Shown: positions 35,416 to 43,837 of the stretch, piece by piece
Numbering within the stretch: the first letter of the stretch is position 1
How the letters are laid out: each line of letters begins with the position of its first letter
Assembly: GCF_003312915.1 (NCBI RefSeq)
Contig: NZ_CP030261.1
Coordinates: 3,782,001-3,846,000 of the forward strand
Reading direction: 5' to 3'
Source: Flavobacterium fluviale
Lineage (GTDB): Bacteria; Bacteroidota; Bacteroidia; Flavobacteriales; Flavobacteriaceae
Length of the DNA stretch: 64,000 nt
Notes under the pieces: generated by a model
What the model was told of the DNA's origin: nothing
Seen by the model: only the letters and a program-made list of their open reading frames with translations
Databases searched by the model: none
Position numbers and translations under genes: made by a program

Positions 35416-37344
35416 TTAGAAATGATAACGTTTAAACGCTTCGATAGCCGAATAATCTGCTAATCCTAAGTTGTGATATTTTTCTGCAGTCAATCTATTT
35501 CTGTCTTCAACTCGCACCCAAAACTCCCTGCTGTCATCACCTTGAAACATAACCCCGTCTTTTTGAGATTGGTGATAAAAAATGGCATGTCGTTTCTTTA
35601 AAACCTGGTCAGGACTCATTGGTACTGCCATGTCAATTTGGTACGATTCCCATTCATGCCACGCGCCTCTGTAAAGCCAAACCCAGCAATCGTCCATAAA
35701 GCTTTTGTGTTTTAATCTTTTTAAAGCTTCAAACAAACTGTCTAAACAAACTTTATGAGTTCCGTGCGGATCTGCCAAATCTCCGGCGGCATAAATTTGA
35801 TGCGGTTTTATTCTTTCAATAATATCACACATAATGTCGATATCTGCATCCGAAAGATTATTCTTTTTTACTGTTCCTGTTTCGTAAAAAGGAAGATCTA
35901 AAAAGTTAACATTTGAATCTGGCAAACCAATGTAACGAGTTGCTCCAAAAGATTCGCTTCTTCTAATTAATCCTTTTAATTTTCTAACCTCAGGAGAATC
36001 AATTTCATTTCCAGTTCTATTTTGAAGGAAATCAACAATTTCATCCGAAACAGCAGAATCTGGATTTAATGCTTTTGAAATTTCTGCAAATTTTAAAGCT
36101 TCTTCATTCGAAACCGCGATATTTCCAGAAGTCTGATATGCAATATGAACTTCATGCCCCTGCTCTACCAAACGGTCAAATGTTCCTCCCATCGAAATCA
36201 CATCATCATCTGGATGCGGACTAAAAATAATTACTCTTTTCTTTTCAGGAGTTGAACGTTCTGGTCTGTACGTATCATCTGCATTTGGTTTTCCTCCCGG
36301 CCATCCTGTAATGGTTTGCTGCATTTTATTAAACATCTTAATGTTCAAATCGTATGCAGTTCCTTCTTCCGTCAAAAGACTCGACATTCCGTTGTCGTTA
36401 TAGTCTTTATCAGTTAGTTTTAGGAAAGGTTTCTTCGTCAACTCACTTAACCAAGCCACCGCTTTTAATTTTAATTCATCTGTCCAAACACAAGACTTAA
36501 CCAGCCAAGGCGTTTTTACCCTTGTAAGTTCAGATGAAGCTTCTGTATCTAGAACAAATGTTGTGTTGTTATGCTCTTGTAAATACGTAGCCGGCACTTG
36601 CGAAGAAACCTCGCCTTCAATTGTATTTTTTATAATTCCTGCCTTACTGATTCCCCATCCTAGTAAAACGATTCTTTTTGCATTTCTAACGGTTCCAATT
36701 CCCATTGTAATGGCTTTTCTAGGAACATTGTCAATTCCTAAAAAAGAAGAAGCTGCATCGACACGTGTCAAATGATCCAAAGTAATACTTCTGGTTCCAG
36801 AGTTTACATGCGAACCTGGTTCATTAAACCCGATATGTCCTGTTCTGCCAATTCCTAAAAGCTGAAAATCCAACCCGCCGTACGATTTAATTTTCATCTC
36901 ATAATCAATACAATATTGCTGTAATTCCTCAGCACTAACCTGTCCGTCTGGAATATTGATATTTTCTGGAAGAATATTAACGTGATGGAATAAATGCTCA
37001 TGCATAAAATGATAATAACTCTGAATATCATTTTTATCCATCGGATAATATTCATCTAAATTGAAGGTCACTACGTTTGCAAAACTCAGTCCTTCTTCTT
37101 TATGTTTTCTTACAAGTTCTTCGTAAACTTTTATTGGAGAAGATCCTGTAGCTAAACCTAAAACACAAGGTTCGTTCAGCTCATTTTTTCTCTGAATTAA
37201 ATTGGCAATTTCCTGCGCGACCAATAAAGAAGCTTCCTGCGACGATTCGAAAATAACATTATGAATTTTCTCAAAACGAGTTTCTTCAAATTTTCCTGCT
37301 TCCGTAAAACCAATATCTTCTTTAATCATATCGCTGTCGCTCAT
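35416..37344 (-). CDS. nagB: Glucosamine-6-phosphate deaminase fused to a PIG-L/LmbE-type domain
   Basis: A 642-residue cytosolic protein in two parts. Residues about 30-290 are NagB: LGLATGSSPIKVYEELVRKH, VTFNLDEYYPMDKNDIQSYYHFM with catalytic acidic residues, and LLGIGRTGHIGFNEPGS containing the active-site histidine. This part converts GlcN6P to fructose-6-phosphate and ammonia. Residues about 365-620 are a PIG-L-type deacetylase-like domain with its zinc motif SPHPDDD and a second motif DPHGTHK. Such fusions occur in Bacteroidota; the second domain may remove N-acetyl groups from a GlcNAc derivative, which is inferred. The promoter carries the shared 20-bp operator, so amino sugar catabolism is tied to the glycan locus. 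Confidence 0.93.
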   Translation of the reverse strand: MSDSDMIKEDIGFTEAGKFEETRFEKIHNVIFESSQEASLLVAQEIANLIQRKNELNEPCVLGLATGSSPIKVYEELVRKHKEEGLSFANVVTFNLDEYYPMDKNDIQSYYHFMHEHLFHHVNILPENINIPDGQVSAEELQQYCIDYEMKIKSYGGLDFQLLGIGRTGHIGFNEPGSHVNSGTRSITLDHLTRVDAASSFLGIDNVPRKAITMGIGTVRNAKRIVLLGWGISKAGIIKNTIEGEVSSQVPATYLQEHNNTTFVLDTEASSELTRVKTPWLVKSCVWTDELKLKAVAWLSELTKKPFLKLTDKDYNDNGMSSLLTEEGTAYDLNIKMFNKMQQTITGWPGGKPNADDTYRPERSTPEKKRVIIFSPHPDDDVISMGGTFDRLVEQGHEVHIAYQTSGNIAVSNEEALKFAEISKALNPDSAVSDEIVDFLQNRTGNEIDSPEVRKLKGLIRRSESFGATRYIGLPDSNVNFLDLPFYETGTVKKNNLSDADIDIMCDIIERIKPHQIYAAGDLADPHGTHKVCLDSLFEALKRLKHKSFMDDCWVWLYRGAWHEWESYQIDMAVPMSPDQVLKKRHAIFYHQSQKDGVMFQGDDSREFWVRVEDRNRLTAEKYHNLGLADYSAIEAFKRYHF

Positions 37345-37359
37345 TTAATTAATGTAAGA

Positions 37360-37414
37360 TAAAAGTAGAATTAAATTGTCCTTTAGAACTAAAATTTCGA
37401 CTAATAACGACTAT
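37360..37414 (-). promoter_or_regulatory. nagB promoter: variant of the shared operator plus -7 element
   Basis: On the coding strand two TAGTCG half-sites 10 bp apart are followed by AAATT (site 37414-37393, two bases longer than the other copies). Exactly 25 bp later comes TACTTTTA (37367-37360), 15 bp before the ATG. No good -33 element is visible, which fits activator dependence. Confidence 0.6.
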
Positions 37415-37473
37415 CGTTCGGCAGAAAACAAAATAGCAAACTTCAAATAGTTTTTAACGAGCAAAAAAAGCTT

Positions 37474-39567
37474 TTATTCGATGATGCTTATTTCGGCAAT
37501 CGAAACACTTTGCCCTTTTCCTATGCCAGCTGTCGCCACAAATCTTAAAAATCTTGCTTTAACTGCAGCAAAACTCTTAAATTGTTCAATTGGGTTGTGT
37601 TTAATATTTGAAAATTCTCCTTCCGATTGTTTGGTCCATGTAATATTGTCTTCGCTGGTATAAAATTCATAATTCGAAATTAAATTCAAATTATTTCCAA
37701 CCTGCTGTGGTATATACGTAAAGCCTTTTATTTCCATTAATTCACCCATGTCGATAATTACAGATTGAGGCAGTTTATTTTCGTCATTTCCAAAACCCCA
37801 GTCAGTACTGGCGTCGCCGTCAATAATTTTTTCAACAGTTTTAGTGTCACCGCTTGAAACCGAAATCACTTTCCATTTTTCTTTAGAAACTCCGTACTTA
37901 GCCATTTTAACAGCACTATTAATTTTTTCTTTCGTATTTCTGGAAATGGCTTTAATTGTTACTGCTTTATTATAAGTAAAAGGAGTTTTGTACAAAATGC
38001 TTTTCTCTGAAGGATTTTTTCCGTCTAAAGTGTAATAAACGGCATTTCCATCTTCCGATTTAATTGTCACCAAGCCATTTTTATCACGAAGAATCTGCGG
38101 TTCTTTTACAAAAGTTGGAGCATTATATGCTTGAATTGTACTGATTACAAATCCTGCTTTAGCATCCAAAATATTAACTCTAATTGCCGAAGCTGTAACA
38201 CGGTCTAAACGAAGAATTCTTTTGTAACCAATTGTAGTTTCATTGGCAATCGTTTTCCATTGTCCGTTTACATTGGCTTCAACAGAAAATGCTTTTACGC
38301 GCTGTCCCAATTTTATATATTCCTGAAGTAAAATTCTATTAATTGCTGTTGGCTTTTTAAACGTAAATTCGATTGCAGCTTGCTTAACTTTATCGTCGGT
38401 TGCCCAATACGTATTTTTATTTCCGTCAACAACATTTTGAGGTCCGAAATTAGAATCGACTGCTCTTGTATTTGAAGCTTGAACTTTTGCTCCTGCTAAT
38501 AATTCTGTTTTGAAATCGGCTTTGATTGTAGCAACCAATTCTTTTAATCTTGCTTCATCATTTTCATGAACCAAACCGCGTCTGTCAACTGGAAGATTTA
38601 ATAATAAAGTAGCATTTCTTCCTATTGATTCATAATAAATATCAACCATTTCATCAAGCGAACGTACTTTATCGTCTTCAACTGCATGATAAAACCATCC
38701 TGGTCTGATCGAAACATCGGCTTCACCAGGAACCCATTTTTCGCCGTCTTCGTGTCCAGACATGAATTCGCTGTAATGCACTTTTCCAGCCAACTCATCT
38801 TTCTGACGTAATAACGACCAATTGGTTTTTCCTGCGCGCCCCTCTTCATTCCCAATCCATCTCGCTTCTGATGGTCCAACTCCCCAAACCAAAGTTTTTG
38901 GAGCGATATCGTAAATCATTTTATAAGTTTCATCCCAATTATAGTAGGTAAGCGAATTAATTTTTCTAGTTTCATTTGCACCTCCGTAATAACCATCACC
39001 GCCATTTGCACCGTCAAACCACATTTCGAAAACATCTCCGTAGTTCGTCAATAATTCTTTTAACTGATTTCTGAAATACGTTATATATTCAGGTTTTCCG
39101 TATTGCGGATGATTTCTGTCCCAAGGCGAAAGATATAATCCTAATTTCAAATCGTATTCTTTACAGGCTTCAGCCAATTCTTTTACCAAATCTCCTTTTC
39201 CGTTTTCCCAAGGAGAATTCTTAACTGAGCGCTCTGTATATGCTGATGGCCATAAACAAAAACCGTCATGATGTTTAGCTACCAAAATAATTCCTTTCAT
39301 TCCTGCCTCTTTCACCACGCGCGCCCACTGGCGAACGTCTAATTGTGAAGGATTAAAAAGTTCTGGCGACTCGTCTCCGTAACCCCATTCTTTATTCGTA
39401 AAAGTATTTAATGAAAAGTGTACAAAAGCATAAAATTCCATTTCCTGCCAGTCGATTTGTTTTTGCGTTGGAAGCGGTCCGAAAGGCTTTGGAGCATTGG
39501 CGAATTCCTGACTCGAAACATTAGAAATTACACCCAAAAGACATAAGGAAAGGAATATTTTTTTCAT
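37474..39567 (-). CDS. GH29 alpha-L-fucosidase (second copy) with two C-terminal sandwich domains
   Basis: A 697-residue exported enzyme with a Sec signal ending SNVSSQ. The GH29 barrel shows FYAFVHFSLNTFTNKEWGYGDE, GIILVAKHHDGFCLWPSAYTE and nucleophile D185 in EMWFDGANG. The LWPS form and NSPW are usual in the GH29-B subgroup, which prefers alpha-1,3/1,4-fucose on branched Lewis-type structures. Discoidin-like modules follow at about 360-480 (SNTRAVDSNFGPQNVVDGNKNTYWAT in pieces) and 570-697 (TVEKIIDGDASTDWGFG, RFLRFVATAG), with a FN3/CBM-like linker (DGKNPSEKSILYKTPF) between. Its promoter carries the shared operator, linking it to susC, GH92 and nagB. Confidence 0.95.
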   Translation of the reverse strand: MKKIFLSLCLLGVISNVSSQEFANAPKPFGPLPTQKQIDWQEMEFYAFVHFSLNTFTNKEWGYGDESPELFNPSQLDVRQWARVVKEAGMKGIILVAKHHDGFCLWPSAYTERSVKNSPWENGKGDLVKELAEACKEYDLKLGLYLSPWDRNHPQYGKPEYITYFRNQLKELLTNYGDVFEMWFDGANGGDGYYGGANETRKINSLTYYNWDETYKMIYDIAPKTLVWGVGPSEARWIGNEEGRAGKTNWSLLRQKDELAGKVHYSEFMSGHEDGEKWVPGEADVSIRPGWFYHAVEDDKVRSLDEMVDIYYESIGRNATLLLNLPVDRRGLVHENDEARLKELVATIKADFKTELLAGAKVQASNTRAVDSNFGPQNVVDGNKNTYWATDDKVKQAAIEFTFKKPTAINRILLQEYIKLGQRVKAFSVEANVNGQWKTIANETTIGYKRILRLDRVTASAIRVNILDAKAGFVISTIQAYNAPTFVKEPQILRDKNGLVTIKSEDGNAVYYTLDGKNPSEKSILYKTPFTYNKAVTIKAISRNTKEKINSAVKMAKYGVSKEKWKVISVSSGDTKTVEKIIDGDASTDWGFGNDENKLPQSVIIDMGELMEIKGFTYIPQQVGNNLNLISNYEFYTSEDNITWTKQSEGEFSNIKHNPIEQFKSFAAVKARFLRFVATAGIGKGQSVSIAEISIIE

Positions 39568-39599
39568 TGCTGATTTGCTTTAAAATAGTCTATAAAGCA

Positions 39600-39653
39600 T
39601 AAATGTAGTATAAATTGATTTTCTGATGTACAGAATTTCGACCAACAGCATTT
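39600..39653 (-). promoter_or_regulatory. Second GH29 promoter: shared 20-bp operator plus -7 element
   Basis: On the coding strand AAATGCTGTTGGTCGAAATT (39653-39634) is followed after 26 bp by TACATTTA (39607-39600), 32 bp before the ATG. The layout matches susC, GH92 and nagB. Confidence 0.68.
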
Positions 39654-39705
39654 TTTAAAGCATCTTGGTTCAAAGTACATTTGACTCAATATGTCCAATC
39701 CGGAA

Positions 39706-40353
39706 TTAGGTATAACTTTTAGTCTTTATTCTAAAAATAGAAATCAGAATAATAGATAAAATTACAAAGGACAATAAAACAAAAAATCCGTTTATAATAG
39801 CTATTTCAAAACCTAATTGAGTTGCATCTATAAAAGGATACGGATAAAATTCGGTTGCAAGTCCGTGAAACAAAGTATAAATGATATAAATGATTGGGTA
39901 AATCAACCAATATGAAATAACCTTAAAGGAAATCTTTTCTGGACTTACAAAAAACAGCCAGAAAAAGAAAAATAGAATAGGCACAACCGTATGGAAAATT
40001 TCGCTTACAATAAGATGATGTCCTTGCAAATCTAAAACCGGACGAAGAAGCAAATTAAAAACAATTCCGACAATCAAAATATAAGCTGTAATTGCCGTAA
40101 TAGTAGTGCACTTTCTAAAGAAAGCATTTGCCTTACTTCTTCCACCAAATAATAGCAAAGCACTGCAAATAAAAACAATAGTATTTGTTGTAATGGTAAA
40201 GAAACTCAAAAAGCGGACTGCTGCACTGAAAAAAGTAAATTCAGGATTTTTTAACAGCAAATAAAACTGCACAGGCAAGGCATATAACTCTAAAGCAAAA
40301 ATAATACCCAGCAAAATCTCCCCTTTTATTTTTGTGGTATTTTCTTTTTCCAT
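39706..40353 (-). CDS. Pr6Pr-like six-helix membrane protein
   Basis: A 215-residue integral membrane protein with six hydrophobic helices and little outside them. Features recalling the Pr6Pr/FAR-17a-AIG1-like group are FLSFFTITTNTIVFICSALLLF early on, a conserved histidine region LVSEIFHTVVPILFFFFWLFF, and YWLIYPIIYIIYTLFHG followed by YPYPFID. No biochemical function is established for bacterial members that I know of. It sits after the GH29 gene's upstream region and before a YdeI-like gene on the same strand (48-bp gap). Neither looks related to glycan use, so the pair is probably an ordinary chromosomal insertion between the two PULs. Confidence 0.75.
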   Translation of the reverse strand: MEKENTTKIKGEILLGIIFALELYALPVQFYLLLKNPEFTFFSAAVRFLSFFTITTNTIVFICSALLLFGGRSKANAFFRKCTTITAITAYILIVGIVFNLLLRPVLDLQGHHLIVSEIFHTVVPILFFFFWLFFVSPEKISFKVISYWLIYPIIYIIYTLFHGLATEFYPYPFIDATQLGFEIAIINGFFVLLSFVILSIILISIFRIKTKSYT

Positions 40354-40401
40354 ATTTCACCAAAAGTCAGATCACTAAAATAAGGATTTTATTCGAAATA
40401 C

Positions 40402-40959
40402 TTACATCACTCTTTTCTGTTTTTCGCTCTCAGCAATAGTTTTTTCAAGCCTTGACAGTTGCGTTTTTTCCTGCTTGGCACTCATAATCCAATGGATCAT
40501 TACTTTTTTGTATGAAGGCGCTTGTTTCTCGAAAAATTCCCAAGCTATTTTATTGCTTTTAAACTGTTTTTCGTAAACTTCTAAAAGTGGAACTGGTTCT
40601 TTTTCGTGAGAATATATTTTGGATTTATTTTCAGTTCTAAAACTAAAAGCTTTTAAACCAGCATCTGTCATAAGTCCTGCTTGGGTTAAATCTTCCATCT
40701 TTTGAATATTTATCGCACTCCAAATACTAGAAGGCTTTCTAGGAGTAAAACGAATGGTATAACTATCTTGATCTATAGATTTCCGAACGCCATCAATCCA
40801 GCCAAAACAAAGTGCCTGTTCAACAGATTCTGACCAGCTCATAGAAGGCTTTTTGCTTGTAACCTTATAAAAACCAACTAAAAGCTCTTTTTCTTTCTGA
40901 TGGTTTTTCTCAAGCCATTTTCTAAAGTCTTTTTGTTCTGCGAAAAAAGTGGGTGTCAT
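40402..40959 (-). CDS. YdeI/OmpD-associated-type small cytosolic protein
   Basis: A 185-residue soluble protein. The pattern FRKWLEKNHQKEKELLVGFYKVTSKKPSMSW, then SVEQALCFGWIDGVRKSIDQDSYTIRFTPRKPSSIWSAINI (in pieces), is the signature of the YdeI/OmpD-associated family. Its C-terminal tail is rich in Lys/Glu (SRLEKTIAESEKQKRVM). Members are widespread and linked loosely to stress or antimicrobial-peptide resistance; the molecular activity is unknown. It precedes the Pr6Pr-like gene by 48 bp and its start abuts a word-repeat palindrome at 40981-41122. Confidence 0.85.
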   Translation of the reverse strand: MTPTFFAEQKDFRKWLEKNHQKEKELLVGFYKVTSKKPSMSWSESVEQALCFGWIDGVRKSIDQDSYTIRFTPRKPSSIWSAINIQKMEDLTQAGLMTDAGLKAFSFRTENKSKIYSHEKEPVPLLEVYEKQFKSNKIAWEFFEKQAPSYKKVMIHWIMSAKQEKTQLSRLEKTIAESEKQKRVM

Positions 40960-40980
40960 TTTTTCAAATTTTAAATAAAT

Positions 40981-41122
40981 CTCGCAAAGTCGCGAAGGCG
41001 CAAAGTTTAAAATTAAAAAAATTAAACCATATAAGTCAAATAAGTTTAATTAAGCCAAAACTTAAAATCACTTATATAACTTATATGGTTAAAAAAACTT
41101 TGCGTCTTAGCGACTTCCGCAG
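40981..41122. repeat. Inverted repeat with CGCAAAG outer arms and AAGT inner arms
   Basis: The outer arm 40981-41008 (CTCGCAAAGTCGCGAAGGCG...) pairs imperfectly with 41095-41122. The inner arm TTAAACCATATAAGT (41022) pairs with ACTTATATGGTTAA (41079). It occupies almost all of the 171-bp gap between GH2 and the YdeI-like gene. The CGCAAAG words are shared with the repeat at 35129-35274. Confidence 0.7.
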
Positions 41123-41130
41123 CAATAAAC

Positions 41131-43539
41131 CTACTCTACTTTTACTTCAACAACTGAAGTTTGTAAATTTCCAGCCGTTGCTTTCAACTGAATATTTTCT
41201 TTTTTCCCATTTGATTGAATAATTGCAACACATTTACCATTAAACAACTTACACGAATTCGCTTTAAAAGAATCCAAATTAGCCTGATAACCATTATCAA
41301 CGCCAACTAATTTTCCTCCACCAGTCACTTCAAAATTGATTAAATCCATGGCATTTGGCAATAAGTTTCCATCTTTATCTATTATAGAAACCGTTACATA
41401 AACCAAATCGTAAGTATCGTTTTTGATTGTAGTTTTTTCTGCTTTTAAATTAATTTTTGAAGGTTCTCCTGCTGTGTGAATTTCTTTTTCTAAAACTACT
41501 TTTCCGTTCTTTCTGGAAATCGCTTTTATTGTTCCCGGTTCAAATTTCACTTTCCATGAAATATGGAGATCATCATTTTGTTTTGATTTTGTTCCGAGAG
41601 ATTTTCCGTTTAAGAATAATTCTACTTCATCGGCATTATTATAATACGCCCAAACTTCTACTTCCTGATCTTTTTTCCAATTCCAATGCGGAAAAATATA
41701 CAGCATTGTTTTGTTCGACCATTCACTTTGGTACATATAATACACATCTTTTGGAAGTCCTGCCAAATCAACAATTCCGAAATAAGAACTTCTCGCTGGA
41801 TACGGATACGGATCAGGTTCTCCGATATAATCAAAACCGGTCCAGATAAAAGTTCCCGCCATGAAATCCTGACTTTTAATCGTTTTCCAGTTTTCTTCGT
41901 GCGTTGCGCCCCAGTACGATTTCACCTGATCGTAAGCCGAAACCGTCCAGTCTGCATTCCCGTCAAACGGAGCACCGTGTTTGGTTGGCCACGCTTTAAT
42001 TCCGTCTGGAAAATCATAATGACCGCGTGTTTCCAAAGCCGAAACACTCTCTGAAGCTAATATTTTTTGTCCTTTAAAACGAGTTGGAAAATCTTTATAA
42101 TCTTCGTGTTTGTAATTGAAACCCAAAAGATCCAAAGCACCCGATTGGTAAATAAAATTCTTCTCAATAACATTTTCGGTCAAAGCCGAAGTTACTGGAC
42201 GTGTTGTATCTAGCGATTTTACGATTTTCGCCAATTCTCTGGTAATGGCAATTCCTGTCGAATCAAATTGTTCTCTAATTTCATTCCCAATACTCCACAT
42301 TATAACCGATGGATGATTTCGATCTCTTTTAATAAAATCTTCTAAATCCTGTGTATGCCACGCATCCCAATCTTTGTGGTAATCGTTGGTCACTTTTTTC
42401 TTCTTCCAAACGTCAAAAGCTTCGTCCTGAACAATGAAACCCATTTCGTTGCACAATTGCATCATTTCTAACGAATGCGGATTATGAGACATTCTAATGG
42501 CGTTTGCGCCCATTTCTTTCATCAAAGTCAGTTTTCTTCTTACCGCATGAATATTTTCGACAGCACCCAAAGCGCCGTTATCATGATGCAGGCAGACTCC
42601 CAAAATCTTCGTTGGTTTTCCGTTTAAAGAAAATCCTTTCTCTGAATCAAAACTAAAGAAACGGAAACCAAGAGGCGTTTCGTAATTGTCAACTAATTTT
42701 GATTTTTCGTAAATTTTAGTAACCACTTTATACAGATACGGATTTTCAGTATCCCACAATTTTGGCTGATTTATAGCCAAATCGTGAATCTTTTTCTCTG
42801 AAGTTTTAGCCGATATTTTTTCTGTTGAAGTTAAATTAGCTACTTCTTTATTGTCAGCATTTAAAACTGAAGTAACGAGTTTAAATTCTTTCGAAGTTTC
42901 GTTGTCATTATCAATCGTAACTTCTAAATGAATCTTAGATTTTGCTGCAGAAACTTCAGGCGTGGTTACAAAAGTTCCCCACTTTCCAACGTGCAATTTT
43001 TCACTGGCAACCAAACGCACATTTCTGTAAATTCCAGATCCTGTGTACCATCTTGAATTCGGCTGTGCATCGTTATCGACTTTTACCGCAATTACATTCT
43101 CTTTTCCAAAATTTACATATTTAGATAAATCATAACCAAATGAAATATACCCATTTGGACGCATTCCCAATGATTTTCCATTTATGAAAACCTCACTGTT
43201 CTTAAAAACGCCATCAAATTCTATTGAAACTGTTTTGTTTTTCCAGTTCGCAGGAATAGAAAAAACTTTGCGATACCAGCCTTTTCCAGCAGGCAAAAAT
43301 CCCTGCGCTTGTTTGGTTTTAGCATCTTTATCAAAAGCGCCTTCAATACTCCAATCATGCGGTAATTGCAATGCTCTCCAGTCTTTCACATCGAAATTTG
43401 CTTGAATTGCATCTGGATAATCTCCTAATTTAAAGTTCCAGTTTTTATTGAAATCTTCGACAATTCTGGTTTGTTTTTGCGCAAAAATGGATACTGAAAA
43501 CAGTATTGTTAAAGTAATTATTATCTTTTTTAAAATCAT
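41131..43539 (-). CDS. GH2 beta-galactosidase-type hydrolase
   Basis: An 802-residue exported enzyme with a Sec signal ending SVSIFAQ. The jelly-roll domain (about 25-190) has LPHDWSIEGAFD, GWYRKVFSIPANWKNK and NSRWYTGSGIYRNVRLV. An Ig-like domain follows, then the TIM barrel with GVCLHHDNGALGA, ANAIRMSHNPHS, acid/base Glu in IMWSIGNEIREQ and nucleophile Glu in ILASESVSALETRG. C-terminal sandwich domains match DUF4982 (EVELFLNGKSLGTK) and a further GH2-type domain. Family 2 enzymes remove beta-galactose, beta-glucuronate or beta-mannose; the overall layout is closest to beta-galactosidases. It is the last gene of the second cluster. Confidence 0.93.
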   Translation of the reverse strand: MILKKIIITLTILFSVSIFAQKQTRIVEDFNKNWNFKLGDYPDAIQANFDVKDWRALQLPHDWSIEGAFDKDAKTKQAQGFLPAGKGWYRKVFSIPANWKNKTVSIEFDGVFKNSEVFINGKSLGMRPNGYISFGYDLSKYVNFGKENVIAVKVDNDAQPNSRWYTGSGIYRNVRLVASEKLHVGKWGTFVTTPEVSAAKSKIHLEVTIDNDNETSKEFKLVTSVLNADNKEVANLTSTEKISAKTSEKKIHDLAINQPKLWDTENPYLYKVVTKIYEKSKLVDNYETPLGFRFFSFDSEKGFSLNGKPTKILGVCLHHDNGALGAVENIHAVRRKLTLMKEMGANAIRMSHNPHSLEMMQLCNEMGFIVQDEAFDVWKKKKVTNDYHKDWDAWHTQDLEDFIKRDRNHPSVIMWSIGNEIREQFDSTGIAITRELAKIVKSLDTTRPVTSALTENVIEKNFIYQSGALDLLGFNYKHEDYKDFPTRFKGQKILASESVSALETRGHYDFPDGIKAWPTKHGAPFDGNADWTVSAYDQVKSYWGATHEENWKTIKSQDFMAGTFIWTGFDYIGEPDPYPYPARSSYFGIVDLAGLPKDVYYMYQSEWSNKTMLYIFPHWNWKKDQEVEVWAYYNNADEVELFLNGKSLGTKSKQNDDLHISWKVKFEPGTIKAISRKNGKVVLEKEIHTAGEPSKINLKAEKTTIKNDTYDLVYVTVSIIDKDGNLLPNAMDLINFEVTGGGKLVGVDNGYQANLDSFKANSCKLFNGKCVAIIQSNGKKENIQLKATAGNLQTSVVEVKVE

Positions 43540-43584
43540 AATATATTTAAATAATCATTTTTAAAAATTAGCATTTCTCCAATC

Positions 43585-43688
43585 TTGTCATTTCGACGAA
43601 GGAGAAATCTTCGCTAGTAACTCCACAACGTGAATTACCAATCTTTGTCGAGCTTCTTGCGAAGATTTCTCCTTCGTCGAAATGACAA
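43585..43688. repeat. 104-bp palindromic intergenic repeat, copy 2
   Basis: The terminal arms TTGTCATTTCGACGAAGGAG and CTCCTTCGTCGAAATGACAA are exact complements, and the pairing continues inward to GAAATCTTCG / CGAAGATTTC. The middle (ACTCCACAACGTGAATTACC) is copy-specific. It lies between the two GH2 genes. Confidence 0.9.
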
Positions 43689-43837
43689 ACTGGACGTTAT
43701 AATATTGATTCTGTTTATTTGCGTGGGCTTCGACTCCGCTCAGCCTGACAATTGGAACGTAGACGCACTGCAGTGCGTCTCTACGATGAAAACCTTTGAA
43801 CCTCTGCACCTTTGCCTCTTTGAACCTCAAAAAAAAC

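Noticed and set aside
33205..39653. Treating the shared motif as a standard LytTR direct repeat
   Set aside because: LytTR sites usually have half-sites about two helical turns apart; here the GTC half-sites are 7 bp (10 bp at nagB) apart, so the regulator is left open.
41457..42054. Two overlapping + strand frames (about 130 and 122 codons) opposite GH2
   Set aside because: They run antisense to conserved GH2 barrel sequence and have irregular composition; no promoter or family supports them.
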